A stretch of DNA of 64,000 bases. Source: Owenia fusiformis. Lineage: Eukaryota > Annelida > Polychaeta > Sabellida > Oweniidae. The DNA is taken from positions 28,346,684 through 28,410,683 of the forward strand of contig CAIIXF020000012.1 of the NCBI GenBank assembly GCA_903813345.2, given 5' to 3'. Below are positions 11,700 through 24,882 of this stretch, piece by piece. Position numbers and translations under genes: made by a program. The first letter of the stretch is position 1, and the number at the start of each line of letters is the position of its first letter. The notes under the pieces were generated by a model that ran no database searches, was not told where the DNA came from, and saw nothing but the letters and a program-made list of their open reading frames with translations.

Positions 11700-13800
11700 A
11701 AAGGAATTTGAATTAACATTCGTGATAGATTACATCATAAATTCAAACGTTCAAATAATCCTGACTATTTTAATAAATTTAAAACTCAGAGTGAAAAGAT
11801 AGTCAAATTAATTAAGGAAGCAAAACAATCTTACATTGGAAGAGACTTGTAATAAGATATGTATTCTAATTTCCAACTCTTCTGATTATTGGGTTCTTCT
11901 TAATAAATTGCTTGGTAAATCCTTTGACACATCACTGCCCTTTTTACATTTAAAAATTCCAAAGTTATCAGCTGGTACTTCTATTGGAAAGGCCGAACTT
12001 TTTCTTAAATTCTATACTCAGAAAAATCACATTAACATTATCAATCCAGTTGTGTTACCTGAGTTTCCTTCTCGATGTAATAATGTCCTACGCAATGTAA
12101 AGACTAGTGAAGAAGTTTTAAAACTTAAAAAAGATTTAGATTTATCATTCAACGAGGTATTAAATGCACATACATTTCCAAAAGTTTGGAAAGAGGGTAT
12201 CATCATTCCTCTCCATAAAAAGAAAGATAAATCGAATATTGAAAATTATCGACCGATTACCATCTTAAATTCAATGTCAAAAATTTTAGAAAAAGTGCTT
12301 AACAAGAGAATTTTTAATCGCTTGAGTCAAAATAATATTTTCTATGATGTTCAATCTGGTTTTCTCCCTTTACACAATACCACATCCCAACTTGCCTATA
12401 TTGTTCATTGTATTCACGAGGAGCTTAGTAATGGAAATAATGTCCGTACAATATTTTTAGACCTGGGATCAGCAATGATGTCGTCCCTCATCATCTTCTG
12501 CCTCACAAATATCAGCTTATGGTATAAAGGATGACCTACTCTTGCTTTATATCTTTCGAGTAGACAGGTTAAAGTCAAAATAAATAAAAAGTTTTCAAAT
12601 TTGTCTCAACCAAACTTTCTAAATGCAGGTGTACCCCAGGGCAGCATTTTAGATCCTTTAATGTTTCTTATCTACATGAATGATCTGCCAAATAATTCAA
12701 CCTCCAACACTTTTATCTTTATAGATAATACTTTTAGCTCCTATCCCAAAGATCAGCCTAAAAATGTCTTGATTTCCAAGAAGATCTAAATAAAATGTAC
12801 AACTGGGCCAAAACATGGCAAATGAACTTTAAAGCCTCAATGTCAGTTGATTTGACTTTCACCCCACCAACAACCATTGTTCAAATTGAACCAATTTTAT
12901 TATTGGGAACTAACCCAATAGAAAAACAAAATTCTCCTAAGCACCTGGGTATTATTTTTCATCAAAAACTAACATTTAAGAGCATATAAATGAATTAATA
13001 AAACAGTCTCAGGCTTTTAAGATCCAAACACTTAGAGACCATATATTACGCCTTTCTTTTGGGTCGAATTGACTATGGAGATATTCGCGTGAGGTTCTTG
13101 TGTTTATTCATTTATGATCACTGTCTGCGCTTTCAGTTGCAGAGGTAATAACCCGCTCTGGGTTCTTAATGACAGTCGAGCTTATTATGTGTGTGTGAAT
13201 GTGTGTATGAATGATACCTCTGGTGTGTTCGAGACGCTTGAGCTCATTGGGTTTATTCATTGTATGAAAACAGGTATTTCAATTTTGAAACGTAGGATTG
13301 AGGCACACTTTGGAAATCCTACTAATCTTATAACTTATTGTAATGTGACAAGAAAAAATGAAGTCTCATTTAATAGACTCAGAGTAGACCTTAATTTAAA
13401 AAGTCAGCTTTTTGCACATCATTTTAATAATGTGCCTTCACCAGAATGTGCCTTTGGTCACCACATTGAAACATCACAACACTTTTTTCTACAACGCCCT
13501 CTGTATATAAATCCAATATGCCAACTCCTTAGAGATCTTGATTTGGCAGATTGCTTAAGTGCATTTTTAGATTGCAATTCCTCTGATAAAATAGACATGC
13601 TTTTAAATGGACATTCAGATTTTGATGATAATACAGATATTTCTATAATCAAAGCAAATGTATCATTTTTGCAATGAACCAAAAACAAACTGGACTCTTA
13701 ACCAAATTTAAATCTATGAGCACACAACTTGACCATTTTTAATAAAATAATGTGTTTTTCTTTTGTAAATTAAAACCTTACATGAAATATATTGTACCAG
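11700..13800 (+). mobile_element. 5'-truncated, decayed LINE (CR1/Jockey-like reverse transcriptase)
   Basis: Reverse transcriptase homology runs from about 11700. IIPLHKKKDKSNIENYRPI and the SKILEKVLNKR stretch (11836-12534) are RT fingers/palm motifs. GVPQGSILDPLMFLIYMNDLP is at 12628-12690. The catalytic position that should read (F/Y)ADD is FIDN, so the enzyme would be dead. C-terminal LINE sequence ends at 13677, with LRVDLNLKSQLFAHHF and a degenerate C-x-H-x-H-type segment; the 3' UTR follows to about 13800. Several frame changes split the coding region. The endonuclease domain is missing. Its 3' part is repeated at 19640-19990 as part of the P450 tandem duplication. Confidence 0.85.
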
Positions 13801-14297
13801 TTATAATATCAGTTTGACAATAATGTTCTTAACTTTGTCAAACCTTATTATTTGTATTATTGCTTGTATTCTATACATGAAATAAATGATTATTAAAAAA
13901 ATTGCCCATCCTGCAAAATACACGGTAACATAAATGTTCATAATATTGTAGTTTATTAATAACTGTGTAGTCAATGCTATAAATGGCATATATTGGGAAT
14001 CAATTGCTTTAATTGCTTTGTTTAAAGTAAAAACTTGCATTTATAGCTTTCCCCTTTCCAGTGTTAGACTCCATCAAGAACAATGATTAAAATTTTACAT
14101 AGCTTCATTTCTTTAACGTAACAGAGCCAATAACCTATACTTATGATCTATTTTTAGATCTACCTTATATTATTTGTAGGTTCTTTTTTTTCATAGATAT
14201 AATTATCAGTAACGAAAACTTATTTTTCAAAACATTTTTTCACTCAAAATTGAGTGAACGCATTAGCGTTTCATATTTTGTTGTAATGTGCAACGCG

Positions 14298-17200
14298 TCA
14301 TCTCGCGACCGTCTTTATCTTGTAAGGATGCATCTGCATCACTATTCCAAGTACTGACTTGCGCGAGTCGTAGTTTGGAGGGCATCCTTCTCGCTCGGGG
14401 CACAGTGTGTAGCGCTGAAGCAAGGTGGTCATGAATAGGAACATTCGAATCTTGGCCAGCTGTTCTCCAATACATACTCTCTTTCCACCTCCAAATGGCA
14501 TCAAACTGCAAAGAACAAATTCAAAGGCCCAGAAACATGCATAATAGGTGCAAAATCGGTCAGGGTGCCAGGGTTACAAGATGGAAGTAGGACCATAACT
14601 AGAAATCTGCAACTCCACGGTGGAGCAAATTCCAACTATGAGATCTATAATTTATAGTGAATTCCATCCTCAGGCAGCCATTTTGAATTTTCTGAGGCAC
14701 GAATCAGAAAAACAATACCATATAACTGTGATCAACTCTAGATTTTCTTCAATTCAAGAATAATATAATGGTCATACTTTGAAGAGATTGGAACATTATT
14801 TCAAAATCTCCATTTAGATGACAATCGTTGAATTTCTGAGCCCCAAATCAGAAAAATGACACAATATTTGCAGTCTACTCTAAATTGCCTTTCATTTGAT
14901 AACATAGACAACAGCAACGCCAAAATGTAGCAAATCCCATGGAACAGCCATGGCTGGCATTTTGAAAAACGAAGTAGGTAGCAAAACTATTAAAAGAACA
15001 CACAAAATGGCTGCCTTCTACCAAAACTGCCATTAGACAGTGTGCCATGCATATAGTATACATATATCAAATATGAACAAAATCGCTCCACTCCACACAC
15101 AAAAATCGTAAAAATAGCATGTAAAGGCCGCCATTTTTCAAGATGGCAGCCACGTGCTTCTTAAATATCTACATTTGTAGCTTTATTGATGTCCTATATA
15201 ATTTTTTTATATTTAAAAGAGTTTTATATATTGTACCTAAATAACTCTAAAATCTGCACTAAAATTGCCGCCTTTTTTAAACGAGCAGCCATTTTGATAA
15301 ATTGGTTTCGAGCAAAACTTCTACCCCCAAAGAGCATATGTGTACAACAAAATCGGGACAACGGTATTTGAGTTATCGCCTGGACGGACGGACGGACGGA
15401 CGGAGGCGTTCCCTATATCCCTCCGAACTTCGTTGGATGGGAAAATAAACATGCACTTCAAAGACCTCAAAAATCCAAATTCCCCCGTACATAGCCCCTG
15501 GAGTTCGTGCAAAAACATGGGGTATAATTTAGTTGAAAGAATAACTCACTATTTTCTCTCATCGACCGGTATTAACTCTCCTTTTGAGTCAAGGAATCTC
15601 TCGGGATTAAAGGTGTAGGGATCTGGAAAGAATCGCTCATCGTGATGAAGTCCATACAGGTTTGGCCAAATCTAAAAATCAAATTAAATTTAAATGCAAG
15701 ACACGGACATGTTAAAAGGTAAAAGGTTTCATTAATTTCAAATTATCTTCATTATAGTACTATATCTAGTATAGAGGTATCATTACTCATTTGCAATTGC
15801 CATCTTACTTGGGTGCCTTTGGGTATGAAGTACCCCCTCAATGTTACGTCCTTCAGGGTTTCGTGCGGTACAGATAGTGCGACCTCCGACATATAACGCA
15901 TTGACTCCAATATGAATGCCTCCATGTATGGCATAGAGTGCCGATCGTCATACTTTGGTAATCTAAAGGTCACATGCGTCACTATGAAGAAATATATTTA
16001 GCCAACAAAAGGACTCGATCAACTTGACTTTCTCTGAGAAAATTAGGATTTCAACAAGTGTGTATTGAATTAACATTGGCTTTACATAGGAATACAATGA
16101 CTCAAAACCTGCATATTATCAAGTATCTCATACTTGAGCGGGTTTGGGGTAGATATTACCCGGGAATATATATCATATATATCTGATGAGTGGGCAGGAT
16201 ATATTGTATTTATTCCATACTTGGTTATAGGTACGTAAAGCCAGTTTGTAAAAACTTATATTTTCATCAGCGGGCAGATATAGCTTTACGTCCCGCTCCG
16301 AGCGGGCAGATATAGTATATCTGCCCGCTACGTCATAATCGCCGCTCGCATATTTGTTCATAATCAAAAATTCGAGAAAATAAATGTGGGAATATTTGAG
16401 AGAACAGGAAAATCCATCCACGGCCAAGAAAACAAAACTGGACATGAATATTATAAAATATTTCCACAATTGAACAATGTGAACCAGATGACCAAGATTG
16501 GTATGGGATAAACATATTATCCTATAGTCGGTTCAGGATATTGAAATTATCCCTTGGCCAATATAATACATTTTCCCTCGGGACCTCGGGCAAATATATT
16601 ATATTGGCCTCGGGATAATCCCAATATCCTGAACCTCATATAGGATAATCTCTATATATTTGAGTGATAAAGAAAGAGCTACCAAAAATCTTGAGGATCT
16701 TCTATGAACTACTGAAGATGAAACAATCCCAACCCCATACAAGTATGAGCATGGGATTTTGAATTGAAAGCCCATGGTATGAGGTACACCAGCTATGTAC
16801 GGTCGGTTTTGAATATACGGTATATCCTGAGAATATCCAAAACCTCCCAGTACACACACCTTAATATGTACATGTACGTCATTATAGGAATAAACACAAA
16901 CCCCTCGTTATCTCAGAACTAAGTTTATCGAGCAGCAGTCTCATGTGGGAGAGCATTGGTGGAACAAATAAGTAAGAATATATTTTTTAAAGTAAACATA
17001 GATTAAAGCTAAACTAAGTCCTTTTTGAAAAAGTTGGTTAGCTATAATGAAAGTTCATTCCCCTCTGAGTTTGGCAATCAGAAGTCACGTTTCAGATAAC
17101 GTGTTAACTAAACTAGGATTCAAACTTAAAGTAGCTTTAACACGCTTTGCCCTCCGACACCTGATTGCCTAATTTTGAAGGGGGTAGGATGTATCTGTAT

Positions 17201-19210
17201 TGATTAATTGAAGTGGCTTCATATTTGATAAAAGTTTACAAATGCCTACTATACTTAGTTTTTATGTTTGATTAAATTAATTCAATGCGCATGAGAATCG
17301 AACTGGCCTATTCATTACGAATAACATGAGTAACATGAGTGCATGTACCTTTGTCCTAATACCGTTTCTATTTCGTCTTGTAATTTCTGTTGTACTTTCG
17401 GATAGTCAACTGTTAATGCAATCAATGATTTTATCTGTGCTGTAGTTGTTATTGTTCCGGCGATTGTTATATCGTTGGTCATGCCTTTAATGAAGGATTT
17501 GTCCAGATGTTCGCTATTTGAATTAATGGCATCAAATACACCAGCAATTTTCGATTTCTCCACGTTAGACTACAATAAAATGACATTGATACTAGGGTGT
17601 GATCGACATTTCCAAATGTATACAGGGCGTCAAAATTATACTTTAATACATTAATGTGTTGGATGTCATATACGTTATTATGGAGTAAGGTGATAGCATT
17701 ACCTTGTATGATTCAAAATCACTAGGATACAATTAGTGTAATTAGTCTGTTTTGACACATGGAAAACATGACAATCCATTCCTTTGAAAAGTACATACCA
17801 TTGATCTCTGAAATATTTCTGATTCCATTTGTCGCACTGCGTTGATTGCATCATTGAACCCCTGAGTAGCCTTGTTGGGAATATTTCTTAGCCAAGGAAC
17901 CACGTCAATGTATGACGTATCAACTCCAAACGCAAACGGGAACAGTTTTTCAGCACGTTTGATCTTCTTGAATAACGGATCATCGGCGCTCAGTTTAACA
18001 CCCATTGACTGCAATTGTAAAACAAATGTTGCAGACTAGCAAAGTAGCAAAGAGGTGTCTCATCGTTTCTGTTTGAAATTAAAATGATACCTTTTAATAT
18101 TTTTAATTTTATACTATTTTCTGACAACAAATGCTACTTATCATTATAAGAATAATGCTTCGCCCTCGAAAAATAAAAATGCCGAGAAATATCGAACCAG
18201 ACATTTTACCTAAATGTTGAATTTATTTTAGGCATGATATCAGTAGGATGATACATTAATTTCACAACCCTCACAATTATTATGATGATTCCAATAACCA
18301 TGTCTTTGATTGCATCATACGGATCGAAAGGCTCTGTTTTGTCAAACTTATTGAGGCATTCGCAAATCTCTTCCATACTGATACGCTCAATGTTGGCCAC
18401 GCCTTCTCCGTACTGCTTCAAACCTTTCTGAGCAATTTTCCGCATGGTCTTCCATTCTTTATCAGGATGCCTAATATCAAATATCAAATGTTTTACAAAA
18501 ATCATTTAGAAAAATGATGAATATATGTATGGTAAGTGCAAAAAGGAACGTGTCGACTTACAGGTGTAAGACTAAAATTGTTACAAATAAAAAAAAAAGA
18601 ACACCTGGGAGCATAATTGCAACCAGTCATTAGAAAAACAAATTTCAAATATCCCAATGTATGATCCAACATGTAAGGGAACCATTTCAGAACTATAATA
18701 ACGTTCAAACCATGGCCATTAAAGGGATCATTAAATACATATTGAAAAAATAAAATAAATCCAATACTAACATCAAAAAATGCGTCTCCTTTAAGCAGTT
18801 TTGTGATGGCTATATGGGTCAAGTTATTGAATACTGCTTTTATCCACAGGGTAGTATGCTTCTTACCTAAAACCAATATTTCTAAAGCCATTGGAGTAAA
18901 TTCTACCTCGAGCTGCCTGGACTCGCCCACCGTAATCATCCCCGCTCGTAACTAAGACATCATAAATGGCATCTCCATTCACCACAACAACTTCTTCGGT
19001 AAACAGATTCAATTTGTAGACATCTCCGAACTCCTTTTGCCAATCGCACAGTTTAAGGAACACCTGTTTGTCAAACACCTGGAAAAGGTTTCCAAGAACG
19101 GGAACTCCGTGTGGTGGTCCAGGAGCTGTGCATTTCTTGCGGCTGTATTTATTGAAGACGAATATAACGAGTAAAATAGACGCACATAATGCAAAAATTT
19201 CGAGCAGCAT
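14298..19210 (-). CDS. Cytochrome P450, CYP2 clan, copy 2 (complete, 484 aa)
   Basis: Complete microsomal monooxygenase; substrate unknown. The seven minus-strand exons are 18867-19210, 18275-18470, 17799-18008, 17349-17569, 15809-15962, 15550-15671 and 14298-14505 (1455 bases with stop), each with GT/AG borders. Residues 1-20 form the signal anchor, then basic KYSRKK and the hinge [13 protein letters not shown]. The I-helix is AGTITTT at 287-293: Ile290 replaces the usual D/E and Thr291 is kept. ExxR is E343-R346, PERF is at 398-401, and the heme loop [11 protein letters not shown] places the cysteine ligand at 427. It aligns without gaps to CYP1-type sequence through the I-helix, but a CYP family number needs a tree. 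Intron 4 has an insertion absent from copy 3, and intron 6 is enlarged by a repeat. Nothing breaks the gene. Confidence 0.95.
14595..15500. repeat. Intronic repeat with GCCATTTTG motifs and (GGAC)n tract
   Basis: Intron 6 of copies 2 and 3 is about 1 kb, against about 0.33 kb in copies 4 and 5. The extra DNA carries repeated GGC(A/C)GCCATTTTG-type words, diverged repeats of AATTTTCTGAGGC, and a CGGACGGACGGACGGACGGA tract at about 15382-15401. The equivalent in copy 3 is 20640-21490. It was therefore inserted before copies 2 and 3 split. Family unknown; ends not precisely defined. Confidence 0.6.
16148..16660. mobile_element. Insertion in intron 4 of copy 2 with internal palindromes
   Basis: Copy 3 reads GGTTTGGGGT straight into TTTGAGTGATAAGGAAGG with 18 bases between (22304-22338). 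Copy 2 has about 510 extra bases at this point. They hold several inverted repeats: GGTTCAGGATATTG with CAATATCCTGAACC (16530-16633), a GCGGGCAGATATA/TATATCTGCCCGC pair near 16301-16330, and dyads around CCTCGGG and ATATATTATATTGG. Weak inverted ends (AGATATTACC and GGATAATCTC) suggest a MITE. Insertion in copy 2 after duplication is simplest; precise loss from copy 3 is the alternative. Confidence 0.55.
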
Positions 19211-19629
19211 GTTTAAGTTCCAGCTTAACCGATGTCAAAGGTATTGTTGTATGATAAAGACTTGTTTTAATTGCAAAGCTCAATGACATGTACCAAAGTT
19301 AAAAAAACATGTAATGACTGATAAGCCTTGATGAGATCTACTGTCTATGTAGGTTTTAGGTCAATAAGACCCTTGGTATACCAAGACTGAGATAATTGAC
19401 ATGTTTCGATATCTCAAAAACATATAAGACAGATAGGTATATTATTGACCTGGTTCAATAAATAAATAGACAAATCCCTTAATATTTGAAAATCATATGA
19501 AAATGAAATGTATACTAGTATGTATGGATTAAACATTCCAAACAGGCGAATCCGCTTTTGAAAGAATATCTAAAGAATATGGAAACTATTCATGCCTAAA
19601 TTAGCCCACCTCGACGCCGATAACATCTG

Positions 19630-19990
19630 AAACACCACAACACACCACTTTAAACACCACAACACTTTTTCTATAATGCCCTCTGTATATAAATCCAATA
19701 TACCAACTCCTTAGCGATCTCCATATGGCCGAGTGTTTAAGTGCATTTTTAGATTGCAATTCCTCTGATAAAATAGACATGCTTTTAAATAGATATTCCG
19801 ATTTTGATGATAATACAAATATTTCTATAACCAAAGCAAATGTATCATTTTTGCAATCGACGAAAAACAAACTGGACCCTTAACCAAACTTAAATCTATG
19901 AGCACACAACTTTTTAATAAAATAATGTATTTTTCTTTTGTATATTAAAACCTTACATGGAATATATTGTACCAGTTATACTATCAGTTT
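19630..19990 (+). repeat. Tandem-duplication junction and LINE 3' end
   Basis: To the left, GCCCACCTCGACGCCGATAA (19605-19624) is P450 upstream flank; the same words recur at 29397 beyond copy 3. To the right, from about 19660, the sequence matches 13490-13860, the 3' end of the LINE downstream of copy 2. Between them lies a short stuttering filler, ACACCACAACACACC..AAACACCACAACAC. The duplicated unit therefore began inside the LINE, at about 13480, and ended in the copy 2 upstream flank. The LINE piece is non-functional. Confidence 0.75.
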
Positions 19991-20348
19991 GACAGTTCTA
20001 TCATATTCATAATATTGTCGTTTATTAATAACTATGTAGTCAATGTTATAGATGGCATATATTGAGAATCAATCGCTTTGTTTAAAGTAAAAACTTGCAT
20101 TTATAACTTTCCCCTTTCCAGTGTTAGAGTCTTCCTTTGAGTCTATCAAGAACGATTAAAATTTTTACATAGCTTCATTTCTCTTACATAACAGGCCCAA
20201 TAACCTACTTGAAATCTTTTTTAGATCTATCTTATATTATTTGAAGGTTCTTTATTTTTCATATATATAATTATCATTATCGAACACTTTTCACTCATAA
20301 TTGAGTGAACGCAGCAGCGTTTCATATTTTGTTGTAATGTGCAACGCG

Positions 20349-23300
20349 TCATCTCGCGACAGTCTTTATCTTGTAGGGATGCATCTGCATTACCAGTCCA
20401 AGTACTGACTTGCGCGAGTCGTAGTTTGGAGGGCATCCTTCTCGCTCGGGGCACAGTGTGTAACGTTGAAGCAAGGTAGTCATGAAAAGGAACATTCGAA
20501 TCTTGGCCAGCTGTTCTCCAATACATACCCTCTTACCACCTCCAAATGGCATCAAACTGCAAAGTACAAATTCAAACATGCAACTTAAAACAGGTGCAAC
20601 ATCGGCCAGGGTGCCAGGGTTACAAGATGGAAGTAGGATCATAACTAGAAATCTGCAACTCCACGGAGGAGCAAATCCCAACTAAGAGATCTCTAATTTA
20701 TAGTGAATTCCATCTTCAGGCAGCCATTTTGAATTTTCTGAGGCACGAATCAGAAAAACAATACCATATAACTGTGATCTACTCTAGATTTTCTTCAATT
20801 CAAGAATAATATAATGGTCATACTTTGAAGAGATTGGTACATTATTTCAAAATCTCCATTTAGATGACAATCGTTGAATTTCTGAGCCCCAAATAAAAAA
20901 ATTACACAATATTTGCAATCTACTCTAAATTGCCTTTCATTTGATAACTAGACAACAGCAACGCCAACGTGTAGCAAATCCCATCGAACAGTCATGGCTG
21001 GCATTTTACAAACGAAGTATATAGCAAAACTCATAAAAGAACACACAAAATGGCCGCCTTCTACCAAAACTGCCATTAGACAGTGTGCCAAGCATATAGT
21101 ATTCATATATCAAATATGAACAAAATCGGAGTTACAACAAAAAACGTAAAAATAGCATGTAAAGGCCGCCATTTCTCAAGATGACTGCCACGTGCTTCTT
21201 AAATACTAGTATCTACATTTGTAGCTTTATTGATGTCCTATATAATTTTTTTAATATTTAAAACAGTTTTATATATTGTACCTAAATAACTCTAAAATCC
21301 GCACTAAAATGGCCGCCTTTTTTAAACGAGTGGCCATTTTGAAAATTTGGTTTCGAGCAGAACATCTACCCCGATAGGGCATATGTGTACAACATATGAG
21401 CAAACTCGGACCAACGGTATTTGAGTCATCGCCCGGACAGACGGACGGACGGACGGACGGATCCAATTTCCCCCGTACATAGCCCCTGGAGTTCATGCAA
21501 AAACATAGGATGTAATTTAGTTGAAAGAATAACTCACTATTTTCTCTCATCGACCGGTATTAACTCTCCTTTTGAGTCAAGGAATCTCTCGGGATTAAAG
21601 GTGTAGGGATCTGGAAAGAATCGCTCATCGTGATGAAGTCCATACAGGTTTGGCCAAATCTAAAAATCAAATTAAATTAAAATGCAAGACTTGGACATGT
21701 TTCATTAATTTCAAAATCGTCATTGTGGTATTATATCTAGTATAGCGGTATCAGTATTTTATATCTTTATTTTGTTTTCAATTTCAAAAAAGTTTTCAGA
21801 AAATTTCAAATAGTCCAGATTATCTTTCGTGATTATTTGCAAGTTCGCCTAACCCATTTGCAATTGCCATCTTACTTGGGTGCCTTTGGGTATGAAGTTC
21901 CCCCTCAATGTTACGTCCTTCAACGTCTCGTGCGGTATAGATAGTGCGACCTCCGACATATAACGCATTGACTCCAATATGAATGCCTCCATGTATGGCA
22001 TAGAGTGCCGATCGTCATACTTTGGTAATCTTAAGGTCACATGCTTCACAATGAAGACATATATATAGCCAACAAAAGGTTCTAAGCAAGCCCAATTTTT
22101 TGTTTAAGAAACCCCGTTATTACTATTGAAATTGGATTCTGGTAGTACAATCCCACATGATTCTACTCGTTGAGACTCGATCAACTTGACTTCCTCTGAG
22201 AAAATGAGGATTTCAGCAAGGGTGAATTGAATTAACATTGCCTTTACATAGGAATACAATGACTCAAAACCTGCATATTATCAAGTATCTCATACTTGAG
22301 TTGGTTTGGGGTGTTTGAATGTTACACTGATTTGAGTGATAAGGAAGGAGGTACCAAAAATGTTGAGGATCTTCAAAAAGAGGCTATCAAAAGTCACTTT
22401 TCAGATAACGTGTTAACTAAACTAAGATTCAAACTTAAAGTAGTTTTAACACGCTTTGCCCTCCGACCCCCGGTTGCCTAATTTTGAAAGGGGTAGGGTG
22501 TATCTGTATTGATTAATTGGAGTGGCTTCATATTTGATAAAAGTTTACATTATGCCTGCTCAGGTTTTATGTATGATTTCATTTTATGCGCATGAGAATC
22601 GAACTGGCCTATTCATTACGAATAACTTGAGTAACATGGGTGCATGTACCTTTGTCCTAATACCGTTTTTATTTCGTCTTGTAATTTCTGTTGTACTTTC
22701 GGATAGTCCACTGTTAATGCAATCATTGATTTTATCTGTGCTGTCGTTGTTGTTGTTCCGGCGATTGTTATATCGTTGGTCATGCCTTTAATGAAGGATT
22801 TGTCCAGATGTTCGCTATTTGAATTAATGGCATCAAATACACCAGCAATTTTCGATTTCTCCACGTTAGACTACAATAAAACGACATTGATACGAGGGTG
22901 TAATAGATATTTCCAAATGTATACTCGGCGTCAAAATATACTAATGTGTTGGAAGTCATATAAGCTATTTTATGATTCAAAATCACTAGGATACAATTAA
23001 TGTAATTAGTCTGTTTTGACACATGGAAAAGATGACAACCCATTCCTTTGAAAAGTACAAACCGTTGATCTCTGAAATATTTCTGATTCCATTTGTCGCA
23101 CTGCGTTAATTGCATCATTGAACCCCTGAGTAGCCTTGTTGGGAAGATTTCTTAGCCAAGGAACCACGTCAAGGTATGACGTATCAACTCCGAACGCAAG
23201 AGGAAACAGTTTTTCAGTACGTTTGATCTTCTTGAATAACGGATCATCAGCGCTTAGTTTAACACCCATTGACTGCAATTGTAAATCAAATGTTGCAGAC

Positions 23301-24394
23301 TAGCAAAGCGGCGTTGCATCGTTTCTGTTTTAAATTAAAATGATACCTTGACTATTTTCTGACAACAAATGCTACTTTTCATTATAAGAATAAATTTTCG
23401 CCCTCGAAAAATTAAAATGCCGAAGAATATCGAACCAGACATTTTACCTAAATGTTGAACTTGTTTTAGGCATGATATTAATTTCACAACACTCACAACT
23501 ATTATGATGATTCCAATAACCATGTCTTTGATTGCGTCAGACGGATCGAAAGGCTCTGTTATGTCAAATTTATCAAGGCATTCACGAATCTCTTCCATAC
23601 TTATACGCTCAATGTTGGCCACGCCTTCTCCATACTGCTTCAAACCTTTCTGAGCAATTTTCCGCATGGTCTTCCATTCTTTATCAGGATGCCTAGCATA
23701 ATAACTGAGCAATATCAAATGCAAAAAGGATCGTGTCGACTTACAGGTGTAAGACTAAAATTGTTACAAATAAAAACAAAAAAGAACACCTAAGAGCATA
23801 ATTGCAACCAGTCATTAGAAAAACAAATTTCAAATATCCCAATGTATGATCCAACATGTAGGGAAACCATTTCAAAACTATGAGAACGTACAAACCATGA
23901 CCAATAAAGAGACCATTGAATACATATTGAAAATATAAAATAAATCCAATAATAACATCGAAAATGCGTCACCTTTAAACAGTTTTGTGATGGCTATATG
24001 GGTCAAGTTATTGAACACTGTTTATATCCACAGGGTAGTATGCGTCTTACCTAAAACCAATATTTCTAAAGCCATTGGAGTAAATTCTACCTCGAGCTGC
24101 CTGGACTCGCCCACCGTAATCATCCCCGCTCGTAACTAAGACATCATAAATGGCATCTCCATTCACCACAACAACTTCTTCGGTAAACAGATTCAATTTG
24201 TAGACATCTCCGAACTCCTTTTGCCAATCGCACAGTTTAAGGAACGCCTGTTTGTCAAACACCTGGAAAAGGTTTCCAAGAACGGGAACTCCGTGTGGTG
24301 GTCCAGGAGCTGTGCATTTCTTGCGGCTGTATTTATTGAAAACGAATATAACGAGTAAAATAGACGCACATAATGCAAAAGTTTCAAGCAGCAT
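20349..24394 (-). CDS. Cytochrome P450, CYP2 clan, copy 3 (complete, 484 aa)
   Basis: Closest paralog of copy 2, matching it in exons, most introns and flanks, so a recent tandem duplicate. Exons are 24051-24394, 23497-23692, 23063-23272, 22650-22870, 21876-22029, 21538-21659 and 20349-20556, all in frame. The start is the only ATG placed before the hydrophobic anchor ([12 protein letters not shown]). The I-helix motif is AGTTTTT, so Thr stands at the usual acid position. ExxR (ESMR), PERF and [11 protein letters not shown] are intact. The acceptor of exon 5 is CTTAAG, a weaker tract than the CTTTTAG of its relatives. The K-helix region uses [13 protein letters not shown] like copy 2, where copies 1, 4 and 5 have [13 protein letters not shown]. 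Upstream DNA carries two later transposon insertions, which could alter its promoter. Confidence 0.95.
20640..21490. repeat. Copy 3 version of the intron 6 repeat
   Basis: Homologous to 14595-15500, with the (GGAC)n tract at about 21437-21462. Relative to copy 2 it lacks about 60 bases after the tract. It was inherited through the gene duplication rather than inserted independently. Confidence 0.6.
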
Positions 24395-24553
24395 GTTTAA
24401 GTTCCAGCTTAACCGAAGTCAAAGGTATTGTTGTATGATAAAGACTTGTTTTAATTGCACGGCACAATGACATGTACCAAAGTTAAAAAAACATGTAACG
24501 ACCGATAAGCCTTGATATATTCTATGTAGGTTTTAGGTCAATAAGACTCTTGG

Positions 24554-24801
24554 CAGGGCCGGATCTGGGAACCAACAAGGGGGGGGGGGGGGGCAAATGT
24601 CAGGTCAGAGAAAAAAAACCAAAAGTGGGCCCGAATTTTGAAATGTTGAGACCAATTTTCTTCAAAATTTGGCTTGAAATTAAAAATTAGGCCTTAAAAG
24701 GCCCAGTTATGACAAAAAGGCCCACTTTTTGGGGCTTTAAGGCCCACCAAGGGGGGAGGGGGGAGTCCGGGCCCCCAGCCCCCCCCCCAGATCCGCCAGT
24801 G
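24554..24801. mobile_element. hAT-like MITE, 248 bp
   Basis: It begins CAGGGCCGGATCTGGG and ends CCCAGATCCGCCAGTG, imperfect inverted repeats of the hAT type. The interior has a G-run on one side and a C-run on the other, with GGCCCA words in inverted pairs. Copy 2's upstream flank (about 19364-19385) is the empty site: CCCTTGGTATACC. CTTGG is repeated on both sides of the insertion; an 8-base duplication typical of hAT cannot be confirmed. No transposase. It is younger than the copy 2/3 duplication. Confidence 0.75.
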
Positions 24802-24882
24802 CTTGGTTTACGGAGACTGAGATAATTGACTGGTTTTGATATCTCAAAATCATTAAAGAAAGATAGGTATATTATTGACCTG

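Noticed and set aside
15340-15420. Coding potential over the (GGAC)n tract
   Set aside because: Simple-sequence translation inside a repeat in P450 intron 6.
18502-18939. Minus-strand frame of 145 codons overlapping exon 1 of copy 2
   Set aside because: It covers the exon 1 end in the wrong frame and reads through intron 1; the seven-exon P450 model explains the region.
19068-19286. Plus-strand frames over exon 1 of the P450 copies (also near 24252, 43366 and 51541)
   Set aside because: They are antisense shadows of a conserved exon and recur because the exon recurs.
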